Shown here: in pieces, positions 1 to 12,900 of the stretch
How positions within the stretch are numbered: the first letter of the stretch is position 1
Layout of the letters: each line of letters opens with the position of its first letter
Assembly (NCBI GenBank): GCA_030248135.1
Contig: JASANC010001008.1
Coordinates: forward strand, 1 to 64,000
Length of the DNA stretch: 64,000 nt
Direction of reading: 5' to 3'
Source of the DNA: Theristus sp. LFF4_11
Taxonomy: Eukaryota > Nematoda > Chromadorea > Monhysterida > Xyalidae
Translations under genes and position numbers: made by a program
Notes under the pieces: generated by a model
The model's database searches: none
Told to the model about the DNA's origin: nothing
What the model saw: the letters and a program-made list of their open reading frames with translations, nothing else

Positions 1-3000
1 TATTTTCAAAAGACCGATCCGTAAAACTATCAGAGCGCAAATCGTGTTTTACAAAAATTTTGTCCATTTCATACAGTCTATCTCGCTAATTTATGCAACT
101 AGCTGATTGGTTGGTCATAGCAATTCTCAGCGCTGATTGGTTAGTCATGAGCAATCTCAGCGCTGATTGGTTGGTCATGAGCAAATCTCAGCGCTTTATT
201 GGTTGGTCATTACGTCATGTTGCATATATTTTCCAGATGGACTGTAGAAAGAAAAATACGTATTCACCAGTAAAACTGGACAATTTTTGACGTGTAATTT
301 AACAATGAGTTGTTCTTAGTAGTTTCTCTTTAAAAATAACCAAAATTTGGCTGTGTTCCAAAATCCCTGTTCACTGTGGTGGCAAAGTCCGCATCCTCTG
401 TTTGCCCCCTTCTCCCCCAAGACACTTAGTTTTAGCCAGCTTTGCTATCTGGCACATGACAAGGGCCCGCTCTTCAAGAAAACACCTAAGTCTGAATTTT
501 GGAAACGAAGAGAAAAAACACGCACCAGAAATGGTACCACATTTTTAGCTGGGATGTACCTACGGAATAAGTGGAACCCCCTCATTCGGTTGATTGGAAG
601 GGGACGTACCGGAACCTCCGCCCCCTGCAGTTTTTATTGCAAATTTGCAATGAAAAACGCTAAAATGCTGCAAAAGAATCGCTAAAATAGTTGTTTGTAA
701 ACACTAATAACCTCACATTTTCTTTAAATTATGCAGATGCAAAGCGAAAAAACATCTTTTTTAAAAAAATTTTGTTATTTTTATAAAAAAAATGGTGTTT
801 GATTTGAAAAAAAAATTTGGGTTTATTGGATTGGGGGGGGGGGGAAGCGGGGTGGGGGTGCCTACGAGGCATCCCAGGTTTTGGGGGTAGATTGGGTGTC
901 ACGGGACACCTCCCCAACTAGTATGGCCGAGTAAATAAAGCAGTTCTTGTATTCGCCATCACGGCGGAATTGGTCGCAGATTTGAAAAACCGATTAATTT
1001 GATGCACAATTGGCTTTTAGAAACTATTTTTCTTTCATTCAAATTCCGCGCGCTCCTTACATCTTGAAAAAATGCCATGTTTACTCGGCTATTTCGTTCA
1101 TTTATGAAGTCAGGAATAGGTCAGGGGAACGCAGCTTGCTGACAAGCACGAAGTTTGACCGAAAACAATAAAAAAATTTAAAAGTTATCTTGCAACGATG
1201 GGATCCGTTCCCCTAAGGCCCCCGCCCTCCTAAGCGGGAGCGATACCGCTGCGCTATTGCTGCAACGAGAAAAAACGCGTTAAAAAAGTTGCTCGCACAT
1301 TTGGTCTTTTATGCGGATTTTGAAACATTACTTCTATGAAAAAGTGCCATTATAGAAATGTGCGTGAAACACGGGCAAAACCGCTGTGGCGCTATACCAG
1401 TGTGTTTCAGAAATCGATAAGTTAACTTGGCATACATTAAACGTGAGGAGGGGTGGGTAGAGAAAAAAATCCCAGAATGCATGTTTTCTACAGAAAAATG
1501 ACTGGCGAAAGTGGGGAAGTGAAGCGAAGAACCAAAAACAACTGAGAAAAAACAAACAAACCACACCACAACCACTGAGATCGTCTAATCAAGATATCAT
1601 TTAACAATTTCGTTGGTTTTTAGGTTGTACGACTGAATGCGTTTGCAGACGCAGAAACAAAACCAATTTCATTCACTATGTGGCAATTCAAACTAGCCCA
1701 AGAAGGGTTGGGTAAAATCCGGCTTTTTTCATTAAAAAATTAATTTTTTTCTGCAAGTCAGGTTCGTTGGAAACGTCTCGTCGGGCTGAGTTCAGCTAAG
1801 TTATTTTCAAAAGACCGATCCGTAAAACTATCAGAGCGCAAATCGTGTTTTACAAAAATTTTGTCCATTTCATACAGTCTATCTCGCTAATTTATGCAAC
1901 TAGCTGATTGGTTGGTCATAGCAATTCTCAGCGCTGATTGGTTAGTCATGAGCAATCTCAGCGCTGATTGGTTGGTCATGAGCAAATCTCAGCGCTTATT
2001 GGTTGGTCATTACGTCATGTTGCATATATTTTCCAGATGGACTGTAGAAAGAAAAATACGTATTCACCAGTAAAACTGGACAATTTTTGACGTGTAATTT
2101 AACAATGAGTTGTTCTTAGTAGTTTCTCTTTAAAAATAACCAAAATTTGGCTGTGTTCCAAAATCCCTGTTCACTGTGGTGGCAAAGTCCGCATCCTCTG
2201 TTTGCCCCCTTCTCCCCCAAGACACTTAGTTTTAGCCAGCTTTGCTATCTGGCACATGACAAGGGCCCGCTCTTCAAGAAAACACCTAAGTCTGAATTTT
2301 GGAAACGAAGAGAAAAAACACGCACCAGAAATGGTACCACATTTTTAGCTGGGATGTACCTACGGAATAAGTGGAACCCCCTCATTCGGTTGATTGGAAG
2401 GGGACGTACCGGAACCTCCGCCCCCTGCAGTTTTTATTGCAAATTTGCAATGAAAACGCTAAAATGCTGCAAAAGAATCGCTAAAATAGTTGTTTGTAAA
2501 CACTAATAACCTCACATTTTCCTTAAATTATGCAGATGCAAAGCGAAAAAACATCTTTTTTAACAAAACTTTGTGATTTTTAAACAAAAAATGGTGTTTG
2601 ATTTGAACAACAAATTGTGATTATATGGACATTTAGCAGGGGGTGCCAAGTCGTGAAGCGGGGTGGGGGTGCCTACGAGGCATCCCAGGTTTTGGGGGTA
2701 GATTGGGTGTCACGGGACACCTCCCCAACTAGTATGGCCGAGTAAATAAAGCAGTTCTTGTATTCGCCATCACGGCGGAATTGGTCGCAGATTTGAAAAA
2801 CCGATTAATTTGGTGCACAATTGGCTTTTAGAAACTATTTTTCTTTCATTCAAATTCCGCGCGCTCCTTACATCTTGAAAAAATGCCATGTTTACTCGGC
2901 TATTTCGTTCATTTATGAAGTCAGGAATAGGTCAGGGGAACGCAGCTTGTTGACAAGCACGAAGTTTGACCGAAAACAATAAAAAAATTTAAAAGTTTTC

Positions 3001-3885
3001 TTGCAACGATGGGATCCGTTCCCCTAAGGCCCCCGCCCTCCTAAGCGGGAGCGATACCGCTGCGCTATTGCTGCAACGAGAAAAAACGCGTTAAAAAAGT
3101 TGCTCGCACATTTGGTCTTTTATGCGGATTTTGAAACATTACTTCTATGAAAAAGTGCCATTATAGAAATGTGCGTGAAACACGGGCAAAACCGCTGTGG
3201 CGCTATACCAGTGTGTTTCAGAAATCGATAAGTTAACTTGGCATACATTAAACGTGAGGAGGGGTGGGTAGAGAAAAAAATCCCAGAATGCATGTTTTCT
3301 ACAGAAAAATGACTGGCGAAAGTGGGGAAGTGAAGCGAAGAACCAAAAACAACTGAGAAAAAACAAACAAACAAACCACACCACAACCACTGAGATCGTC
3401 TAATCAAGATATCATTTAACAATTTCGTTGGTTTTTAGGTTGTACGACTGAATGCGTTTGCAGACGCAGAAACAAAACCAATTTCATTCACTATGTGGCA
3501 ATTCAAACTAGCCCAAGAAGGGTTGGGTAAAATCCGGCTTTTTTCATTAAAAAATTTAATTTTTTTTCTGCAAGTCAGGTTCGTTGGAAACGTCTCGTCG
3601 AGCTGAGTTCAGCTAAGTTATTTTCAAAAGACCGATCCGTAAAACTATCAGAGCGCAAATCGTGTTTTACAAAAATTTTGTCCATTTCATACAGTCTATC
3701 TCGCTAATTTATGCAACTAGCTGATTGGTTGGTCATAGCAATTCTCAGCGCTGATTGGTTAGTCATGAGCAATCTCAGCGCTGATTGGTTGGTCATGAGC
3801 AAATCTCAGCGCTTATTGGTTGGTCATTACGTCATGTTGCATATATTTTCCAGATGGACTGTAGAAAGAAAAATACGTATTCAAT
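1..3885. repeat. 1.8-kb tandem repeat, 2.15 copies
   Basis: Units span about 1-1801, 1802-3618 and a partial third copy 3619-3885, nearly identical throughout. Differences are small indels, single substitutions and a changed patch near 790-840 versus 2600-2655, where unit 1 has a G run. Each unit opens with three to four copies of a roughly 30-bp motif containing CTGATTGGTTGGTCAT, which resembles the interior of the palindromic MITE family described at 7729-7890. No convincing coding exon is seen in the unit. The array lies upstream of the first visible ion-channel exon and is probably intronic to that gene. The very high identity points to recent duplication. Confidence 0.9.
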
Positions 3886-4031
3886 GCACTCTAAATTTTA
3901 GGCAATATCAGCTGAATGGATGGTGATCACGTGATACATGCGTTCTGTGCAGGCATTACTGTGAAGGCTGAGTCAGAAAGCATGCGGATCTGCCACGTAG
4001 CTGACAGCCTATCATTTAGAGTTCGACGGTA
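3886..4031. mobile_element. Palindromic MITE, family A (copy 1)
   Basis: The ends carry CTCTAAAT and ATTTAGAGTTCGAC. The interior has the family core: TGATCACGTGAT-like sequence, CATGCGTTCTGTGCAGGCATT and an inverted AGAAAGCATGC. It interrupts the third 1.8-kb repeat copy and ends about 16 bp before the splice acceptor of the ion-channel exon at 4048. It is more diverged than the copies at 7729 and 14354. Confidence 0.7.
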
Positions 4032-4047
4032 TTTCTAATCCGCACAG

Positions 4048-6427
4048 GCTGCATGACCGTGATGGCCTATCTTCTGCCGGCGGACAGCAAACAGCGCATG
4101 TCGTTCTCAATCAGTATCTTCGTGTCGTTGTGCGTTTTCCTGCTGCTACTGGTCGACATCATGCCCGCGACGTCATTCGGTTTCCCCATCATGGGACGCT
4201 ACATTTTGTTCAGGTTCATAAACGTCCGAGTCTCGCTAAAAAAGATATGTCCCAACAGGTGTCCGGTGTCCTGTCCCACCGGGGTGTCTTTGAAATGAAA
4301 ATGTGGTTTTTGAAGCCATTTTTCATTTCCGGACACGAACACGTGTCGCGCGGGACACCAAAGGTGCACAGGAAGGACTTTCGTCATCTAATTACCAGCG
4401 TGTGTTTGCTTGTGACTGCACGACATTACGGTGGTGCAATCAACCGATTGCACGGTGTTCAAGCGACTTGAGTACACCTTAAGCGGCATTCATGAAGCGG
4501 TATTTGGTTACGCGTAACATAGCTACGCGTCTCTAAATACTTATTCATGAATGCCCGATTTCGATGCAGCATGACGTCGGTGTCGGTCGCGATCGTCGTC
4601 ACCGTGTGCACACTCGCCATCCACCACGCCGACCCGAACGTTCGAATGTCGCGAACGACCAGGCGTGTTTTCATCGACGCAATCGCGCCGCTGATCGGTG
4701 TGACCAGCGCTGGCTGCAAACAGCAGCGGAATAATGAGACGGAACTCAGTCGCGAAAACGATCGGCTGCAACCGCGAGCAAATGCCAAAAGAGACAACAA
4801 GCGAAACGTGGAGGATGGACTGAACGACGATGTACGAGGTTTTGCAGAGCACTTCGTTCTCAACGGCGGTGGACGATTGTGAGTGCTGTTAGCATGGTGT
4901 ACAGTAATCCCATCAAGAAACAGAGCGCGAGAAACTTCGAGAAACGTGACAGGTTTACTCAGACATGCTTCACCAAGTTCCACTCTCCGAAGTCGAAGCA
5001 AGCCCGTTTCACGGTTCAGAGTTATTCGTTAGGAAATCCAGCGGAAACCCGCGTGTGCGCGAAAATATTTTTTTGCGGTTTCTGGACAAAGGTCCATCAC
5101 AATTTTGAAAAATGGTCTTTTGAAGGTCTTTTTAAACCACACTGTTTGGTTTGCACTAAACTCTTTCGTCTGCCATTGTGAACGTTGCGCAACATGTTCA
5201 CCGGAATAATCTGCAGCCGTCACACGCGCCCCATCGACGACTCGTCGCATCCACCGGCTGTCGTCTGCACGGCCACCCCGCCGCACTATCCACCGCATCT
5301 GCGTTTCCTCTATCCGAACGGCTCGCGGTGTTCGTCGTTCGTCGTCGGCTGTCACGATCGAAAAACGCAACTTGTGAAACGTCGACAGTATCTGGGCGAT
5401 CCGATTGCTCAGTTGTGCCGCGAGGGCAGAGAGCTCGAGGCGATGTACGTATACTGGCGTTGTTGTTGTTTTTGTAAAACTAAAAAACGTTGTGTTTCGA
5501 CCGATTTGCATTTTCCGCAATAAAATAAGAGAAGAACTGTGGGCAGAAGCCAGAATATACTGCCGGTTGTTCTGACTATGGTTTCGTTCTGATCAACAAG
5601 TATCAGATTTTTATCGAAAGTCTGAAATGAGTACCTGACCATTTCTTAGCACCCAGACTCACCGTAGAAAAGTGCAGCAAACAAAATTTCGTAAACGGAC
5701 ACGTTTTTCGTAAACTTTTTTAGCGTGAGTGCAGACTTTTGTTCAACTGTGTTCAGGTTGTTCCACCGGCTCGTGGAGGCCGCGCACAACGTTCGCTATA
5801 TTGCGCTCGACTTTCGTAACGCACGACAACGCAGGGAGGTCAGTAGAGTCGGTTTAGTCGAACGTGTCGCACTGAAATGTAGCCTTAAATATGACGTCAT
5901 GTGCTGCACTTCTGCAACAAGCGCTTTTGTCATGCACAGCATCCCGGACTTTTGGTTTGGCTGATCCATTCACATGAGCAAACTACACAAAGGGGTGGGC
6001 CAAACTGCATCTCTGATGCCGGTAATGAGAATGGAATGGTTTTCAAGGAAATCGACGTCATCTATAGTCGGAAGCGCACGACTAAATCAACAATCGTTTT
6101 CCTTTTTTCGCATCCAAAAGAAAAAATGAAAAAAAAACTGATTGCAAGAGCAATGTTATTCTCTAACTCGTTTTTTTCAAGAATTCAAATTCAAAAATTC
6201 CAAACAAAAAAAAACGTTCACAGACGTCCGACGAATGGGCGGTGCTCGGTCAGGTGATCGACCGTCTGTTCCTGTGGGTGTACACGATCGTGACCGTCGC
6301 CGTGAACGCGTGGCTGTTCATGAACGCGCTGCCGACGGACGCCGACCCCGCACTGGCGATTCCGGCCGCCGTCGCGCCGCTGGCCGTCAGCACCAGCAGC
6401 AGCAGCGCACCACCGCCGCATTCATGA
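4048..6427 (+). CDS. Nicotinic acetylcholine receptor-like subunit, 3' part
   Basis: This is a Cys-loop ligand-gated ion channel subunit, a pentameric cation-channel family of the plasma membrane. Five phase-consistent exons are visible: 4048-4213, 4570-4878, 5217-5444, 5757-5838 and 6224-6427 with stop TGA. Exon 1 gives the M1-M2 linker and M2, including FLLLLVDIMPATS, close to the nAChR pattern LLVAEIMPATS. Exon 2 gives M3 (SVAIVVTVCTLAIHH) followed by the typical H-H-x-x-P-N loop. Exons 3 and 4 form the M3-M4 cytoplasmic loop, ending in an amphipathic stretch (HNVRYIALDFRNARQRRE). Exon 5 gives W-x-V-L-G-Q-V-I-D-R-L-F-L-W, the hallmark entry to M4, then a Ser/Ala/Pro tail. The ligand-binding domain and M1 lie before the window. 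M2 is unusual: -1' is Gln, 0' is Arg and 9' is Val. The family is certain; the subunit type is not. Confidence 0.9.
4477..4562. repeat. Foldback element with CATTCATGAA ends
   Basis: About 86 bp in the first visible intron of the ion-channel gene. It starts TTAAGCGGCATTCATGAAGC and ends in the inverted TTCATGAATGCCC. The arms continue inward as GTATTT / AAATAC. The same ends recur at 61727-61986, and single arms lie near 15026-15056 and 47954-47970, so this is a dispersed family. Confidence 0.7.
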
Positions 6428-6900
6428 ACGCACATACCGCGTCGTGTTCATGGCATGAAGTACTATATCATTTTTTTCGAAATTTTGAATGCAATCATCA
6501 GTGGTGAAGTTTTGTAGAAAACCGAAATAGTTTGTGTTTTTTTGCATTTTATAGTCTTTTAGAGTGTTTTTCAATTTTTCAATTTTACGTCAACATCAAA
6601 CTTTGATTGAAAATACAATGCAAGTAATAAAAGTGCTGAAGTTGATACTCTACATTTGTAGCTCTAGCTTTACGGATTTTGCACACACCGAAAAAAAATT
6701 CATGCAAGCACACAAAATACGTGTATTTATAAGCAGAGTCAAGGATTTGACTTGTGTTCACTTTCCATTTTCTCCATTTTGTTCTTCCTTTCGTATTCGC
6801 AAAACCATTTGTTTCATTTATCGAATTACAGTAGCATTAAAGTTGCTAAAAAATAGTTTTGGTTCTGTTTCCTAAAATCCTTTTTCCATTTTTTGCCATC
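6428..6900. other. Intergenic spacer between convergent genes
   Basis: AT-rich spacer separating the convergent ion-channel (+) and acyltransferase (-) genes. An AATAAA at 6626-6631, about 200 bp past the channel stop, is a possible polyadenylation signal. No coding exon or repeat was recognised. Confidence 0.5.
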
Positions 6901-9900
6901 CTAAAATCTGACTGTAGCTGCATCTGATTGGATGGTTGACGGATGATTAGTGTCATTGAGCTGCTTTTTCTGGTCGACATCAACTGCAACAGCAGACTTC
7001 TTTGGCGAGCTACTGCCCCGATTGAAAACCAGCTTTTCCAGTTGCATTGCCGGAGCCTCAAATGCCAGACTGAACACAGCGGCCAGCGAATAAGCGAAAT
7101 ACAACGACGTCAGATATTTGTAGACCTGTTTGTTATTAGATCAACAAATGTAGACCAACAACGTCAAATATTGATTTGTTTAGTGGAACTGTTTGGTTTG
7201 CTGTTTTTCAATCTCGCATCGCAGTTACTTTTCCATTTCAAGATTCATTTCTCCCTACCATTTCATAGTGCGACCAGTGGAACGGCTGTCGTATGACGCC
7301 GCACATGAAGTAGATGACAAACGGGTGCACCAAGTACGCGCAATAGGTCAGTCGACTCAGTGGGAACATCGCGTTCCATGACAGAAGTTGATTGATGACA
7401 CCTGAGCACATTTGCTTGCGTTCGCTTTTGTGGCCATGCGTAAAATGGCCACCATACGCAAAAACAATGTTCAACGATCACACAGTTGTTGCCTTGTGGG
7501 CTGCGCAACTGACACTCTCAGCACTCGCGTCCTAGCCCACCAGGAAAAATTTATCGTTGACCCATTGTATGCACATTGTCGGAAAAAACTGTCTCCGCAC
7601 TCCCCCCCCCCCCCCCTCCCCCATTCTTCTTCATTTTCTCCTGACCATAAAAATTCTGGTCCGTCTGCACTGCGTATTCAGCATGTGAATGCAGTCACAG
7701 AACAAAACAACCAACACGCAGACGCATACAGTCGAACTCTAAATTATGAAAAAATCCGATGATTCGTTGGTGATTGCGGTATACATGCTTTCTGTGCCGG
7801 TCACACTCCAGCCCCACAGCAATGTCTGCACAGAAAGCATGCATACCGTAATCACCAACCAATCAGCTGATTCCCTATAATTTAGAGTTCCATTTGGTGT
7901 ATGCGCGAGCACGATATTACGGAAGCGCGCCGGTGTGTCACATGGTGTGTTCAGTTTTGTGTGTGTCTGTGCGTGTTTGTGCGATTTTGCAACTATTGCC
8001 ATGTTAAAAATCGACCACACCTTGTGTGTTCAGACCATTATTGAAAAGACATCATTGAATTCTCCATGAAAGTGAACAACACAACCGCACTAACCACCAT
8101 TCTCGGTCAAACAGAGCGCAATCACCAGCGCCACACCGCACGCCCAAATGTTGCGCGACACGGCAGCATAGAACGCAGCGCCGAGCCACGTGATCGGGTC
8201 GCCCCGTGCGACGCCGTACAGACAGAAGAGCACGCCGCTGGTGCAGCCGACTGCCAGCAACCACAAGAACACGGACAGCCACTGAACACGAAAGAACAGA
8301 AGAGCCACTGTACGAAAAAAACAGAATACACTGAGAAAACTGGCTTAACCTACTAGTTTTTGGCTACTAAACCGGCCACTGAAACGTGTTTTTACGTTGC
8401 ATAGCGAACATGAATGCAGTTTCGGCAGCCACCAGCTATTTTAGTAGCCACCGTTTTCATTGGTGTTAGTTAACTTAAAGAGAAACTAAGAATTGACAAC
8501 AGTCAACTGATCCGTCCACATGACTGAAGAATAGTGATGAACAAGAAATCAAACGAGTGACAGCGGTGAGCATCAGAGCCAGAATTGACTGTTTGTTGTT
8601 CCTTTTTGTTCTATCACTGGATTTTTCAGAGTTCCCTTTTTGTACGTTGCATCACTATTGGTGGCCACAACTCGAAAATCAGAAAAACACTGATCCGACC
8701 GCAGACTCGTGCAAGACCAGGCCATTACAGCTTCATTTACCTTGTTCAACGGATGTGCGAGTTTGCCGTTCTGTCTCATTTTCAGGCGCGCGAGCGCACA
8801 GCCGAGCAACACGCCGACCAGATACGGCCCGACGCGCGTCCACGGCTTGATGTACATCGTGTCGCCCATGTCCTGGCCGGCGTTGGCCCTGTGTGCACCA
8901 ACAACACTGCGCTAAAACAAAATGCTGTTCAGTTGCAATTACGACCGAAAATATCGGTCGGACACGAGGAGCAAAAAGACGGCAATTATGTATACTCTGG
9001 TGTCTTGAGCAACCGTCCACTGGCGGCAAGCACTTTGTTTGGAGACTCCATTCATCCATCCATCCAATGTGTATCGCAAAAAAGCAGGAAACTCCGCTAA
9101 CACTGTGTAAACAACATGCACAGCACGCTCACGGAGACTCATTTTGATTGGTCATATCCTCAGTTAATGTTGCTGCGGTTCACGATTTTCGGGTCAAGGC
9201 GGTTTCGGTAAAAAAACGGCCAAAAAATTTCCGTACGGTTTCGGGTCAAAGAAAATTTCGGGACGGTTTCGGTACGGTTTGCCCAAAGGCTTACGGTACG
9301 GTTCGGTAACCGTTATTTTTGGTCACCGCGGCAACACTATCCTCAGCAGTGTGCTCAAAATATGGCAAGTGGCAAGCAGCAAAATGTCACTCATCACAAC
9401 ACAACGTAAAATTGCGAAAAAGAGAATTGGCGTACATTTGCTCGTTGAACGTGGCCATCTGAACCGGCGGATACTGGTTGACATACGCAATGACGAAGCG
9501 GATGACCGTTGTGCCAATCAGGGCAGTCACCGTCAGCACCAGCCCAGCGGCCGGGTAGCTTGAGTGCGTTTCGAGAACTTTTAAAAGTTTGCAGTTCATG
9601 AGCAGGGAGAAGCTACTAATTGAAAACAACAACAACAAAAGAAATATTTCAATATTGGATTGTGTGCACTTTTTGCTTACAAGATCAGCGGTATCAACAT
9701 CAGTGGAGCGACGACATAGAACTGCATGTCGTTGGCGAGATACCATGCGTGACCGAAACACTGCAAAAATGTAATCACAGTATCACACCTCATCAGCAAT
9801 CCACACGGAGCTAACAAGATTGCACGCCACCGAGAGTGCAATACGCACATAAAATCATGACAGTCCATAAAACGCTTCGTGAAACGCACTGGGTTGCTCA

Positions 9901-12900
9901 TTGGGTTGCAGAACAACAACAAAAGTGCAAAAAGAAATCATTCAAATGATTTTGGGAGTGTAAAATTTTTGAAATTCCAACCAAGTTTTTGGAGAACAGT
10001 GTCTGCTGCCCTTTTACAGTATTACCAGCAATTTGGCATAGTCCCAAACACACACACACATATGTACGGAGTGGCCAAGTAAACATGGCATTGTTTTAGG
10101 GTGAAAGGAGAACGCGAAATTTGAATGAAATAAAGTAAAAAGACGTCCAGAAAACCCAATTGGGTGTCAACTTTGACGTGCTTAACTAAAATCTTCGTGC
10201 TATTCTGTTCATTCTCATCCTTTGCACACGCGATTAAGAATTTATCTTGCGTGCTTGTAAAAAAAACTCCTAGTCTGCGACTAATCTTGATGGAGAATAC
10301 AAGAACTGCCTTATATATTCAGGTATACCGTACGCTACGACAACAATGCGCACTTGCATCTCAGTGTGTTTGTTTGTGGACTGTATTATTGTGAATTTTT
10401 TTTAAGTTCTGCGACTGAATGCGTGTGCAGTCGCAGAAAGGAAACTAGTGTTAATCCTTATGAGGCAATTCAAACTCGGCTAAGTGACTCTGACCTATGT
10501 AGGGGACTCGGATCACTTGACCAATTTTGAATTCCCGCGTCACGCATGAAACTGTTTATTTATTTATGCGCGCATTGAGTCTGGGGACCAAAATAAAAGG
10601 TGCCGTACTGTGCCTAAACAGAGTGCACCACGTTCAAGTTAGAACCGCACCATGTCGGATTTCTTCACGAAATTATTGATGTACAGCAGGTTAGTCCACC
10701 ATCCATTGTTCTGTCGACACTGGTCAAGCGTGTTCAGAGTGATGATCTCGGAAAACGGCGTTGCCATAACAGCCTGCCCGATGAACGGCAAAAATGCCCG
10801 CATCACAACGATTGAAATCATGTACACTGGCGTCAAACTGAAAAAAAACGACAATGTGAAGGAAAAATTAGCGATATTCAATTCAATTTCACGGGGAAGC
10901 TTTTTTGATAAACCGTTTTTTGGTTTCATATGCACGGGATTTTATTGTGATTGGTGAACGCTCACACGCGCTAGCACACTTCTGCTGATGAGGAAGATTT
11001 TACCAAATATTTGTTACATTAATTTATGGTTGCGCAGCAAATTTGGTGAAACACCAAATTGTTGAATAAATTATTCACTAATTTTTCTTAGAGTCGGACA
11101 GATCACTTCACACAAAAAAAACAACAAACAGGAAAAAACATAACGATAAAGCTCATACAATCGCTATAACCGACCGCAAGTACCGATGCACGTAGTACAT
11201 CGCCCAGAAATAGCCGCTGCGCAGTTCACGCCGGTTTCGTTCCGATTTTGTTGCTCGGTCAAGAAACAGAAAGGTCGCCAAAAAGCCGCTCAGCAGAAAG
11301 AACGTGTCAACGGAGAACGTCGCATTGCTGATCGCTTGCACCGGGAACTGATTGATCGCCACTTGCATCGATTGCAGTGGGTTCGCTGTGTGGTGTGACG
11401 GACTACGGTGGTTTTTACGATTTTGTTTTTGTTCAAATAGGCGGTCAAAAATGATGGTTGAACAAAATTCTGTATTCATTCTGTGCCATACTGTAGTTGT
11501 GCCAGCGTACACCACAGTTCAGACTATTGCCGTTATTTTTTACTTAATCATGCGTGTTTTGGCGTTTCCACAATAACAGCGCGGTGATCTAATGCGCGCA
11601 GGCACAACAATTAAACTCACTCAACATTTCTTGCCAGTTGCAATTCTTGCCAAACGATTTCAACTATTGCTGACGCCACAAGCAAACTGAGAAGAAACCA
11701 TTCACTTTGAAAAACCTGCCCATGATAGCGGCAAACGTTTTCAGAAAAAAAAACCGCCAGAACTCACAAACAAAGCCGACGACATACAAGTACTGATGCC
11801 CGAGCATCACCCAGGCCATGCTGAGGAAACGAATCCCATGCAGACACTCCAATTGCCCGGTCGAGCGCTCAGTGGCGAGCAGTTTGCGGCCGTTCGTCAG
11901 CACGGAAAACGCGAGCAACGCCTTCACGGGCGTCGAATGCCGTCGTTTCATGTTGTTACTGCTGCTGTTCACGAACACGTCGGCGATCGTGCCGGCGATT
12001 AGGAACGCGCCAATGACGCTGCAGAAGACGCTGAACACACACACAAAGCGAGCATACTACCGTGGCGGTACGGCACAGCATGGCACGGCAAATCATGTCT
12101 TCTCATACTTACACGGTAGTGCAAACGTCACGTCACGTGCATAGACGTACGGCGACGTACGTCAACCTACGTAAGTATGAACTTGCATTTTACTGTACAT
12201 CGTGTTCTCTTTTAACTAACGTTGCACCGATTACAAACGGCTCTTCCATGATATTCAGATCCTTTCGACAATCTGCGCTGACGCCTGTGACCAACGGACT
12301 TTTTGGCACATCTGTAATTGGATACAGTGGAAAAATGGAAGGCAGATGCACACTAAATGAATTTCGTGTGTGTATTATTTTTTCAAAACTTTTTCATTTT
12401 GATGCGTGGAAATTTAGCGCTTTTCTGTTCACATTTCGCTGGTTTCATCAAATACCGTATTACCTCCAATAAACCCCCATGGGGAATTAATACGTCAGCG
12501 ACTTTTTGGCGGTAGATGAGGTTTATTGGGGGTGTGGGGATTATTGGTGGGGGGGGGGGAGTTTATTTACAAACAAATTCTAGGGGTGGGGGTTTGTTGA
12601 AAAATGGCAAAAATACCTTGCATTGCAGGCAAGAAAGTCGCAGAAACTTCTACTTTTCACAGAGATTTCCTTTTGTAACAGCCTTTTGTAATGAAATTAT
12701 CATTAACTCATTCCTTTGAAGCCTTTGGTAGCACAATTTCACCAATGTCACTGCATTCAGCCACTGAATTCACTGGGTATGTGTTTCAAACAGGTTTTTA
12801 ATTGACCCCCACGGGGGATTATTTGTGGGGGGGGATTATTCGGAAACTTGTCGTGAGGGTGGGGGTTCATTGGTGGGGGGGGGGGGTTCATGAGGGTAAT

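Noticed and set aside
347..685. Open frame of 112 codons repeated at 2147-2506
   Set aside because: Lies within the 1.8-kb tandem unit, is identical because the DNA is duplicated, has no recognisable domain, and the C-terminus differs by a 1-base indel between copies.
12287..12312. Earlier acceptor at 12313 for acyltransferase exon 8
   Set aside because: It puts the exon out of phase with the preceding donor; the acceptor at 12285 restores frame and the conserved Cys spacing.
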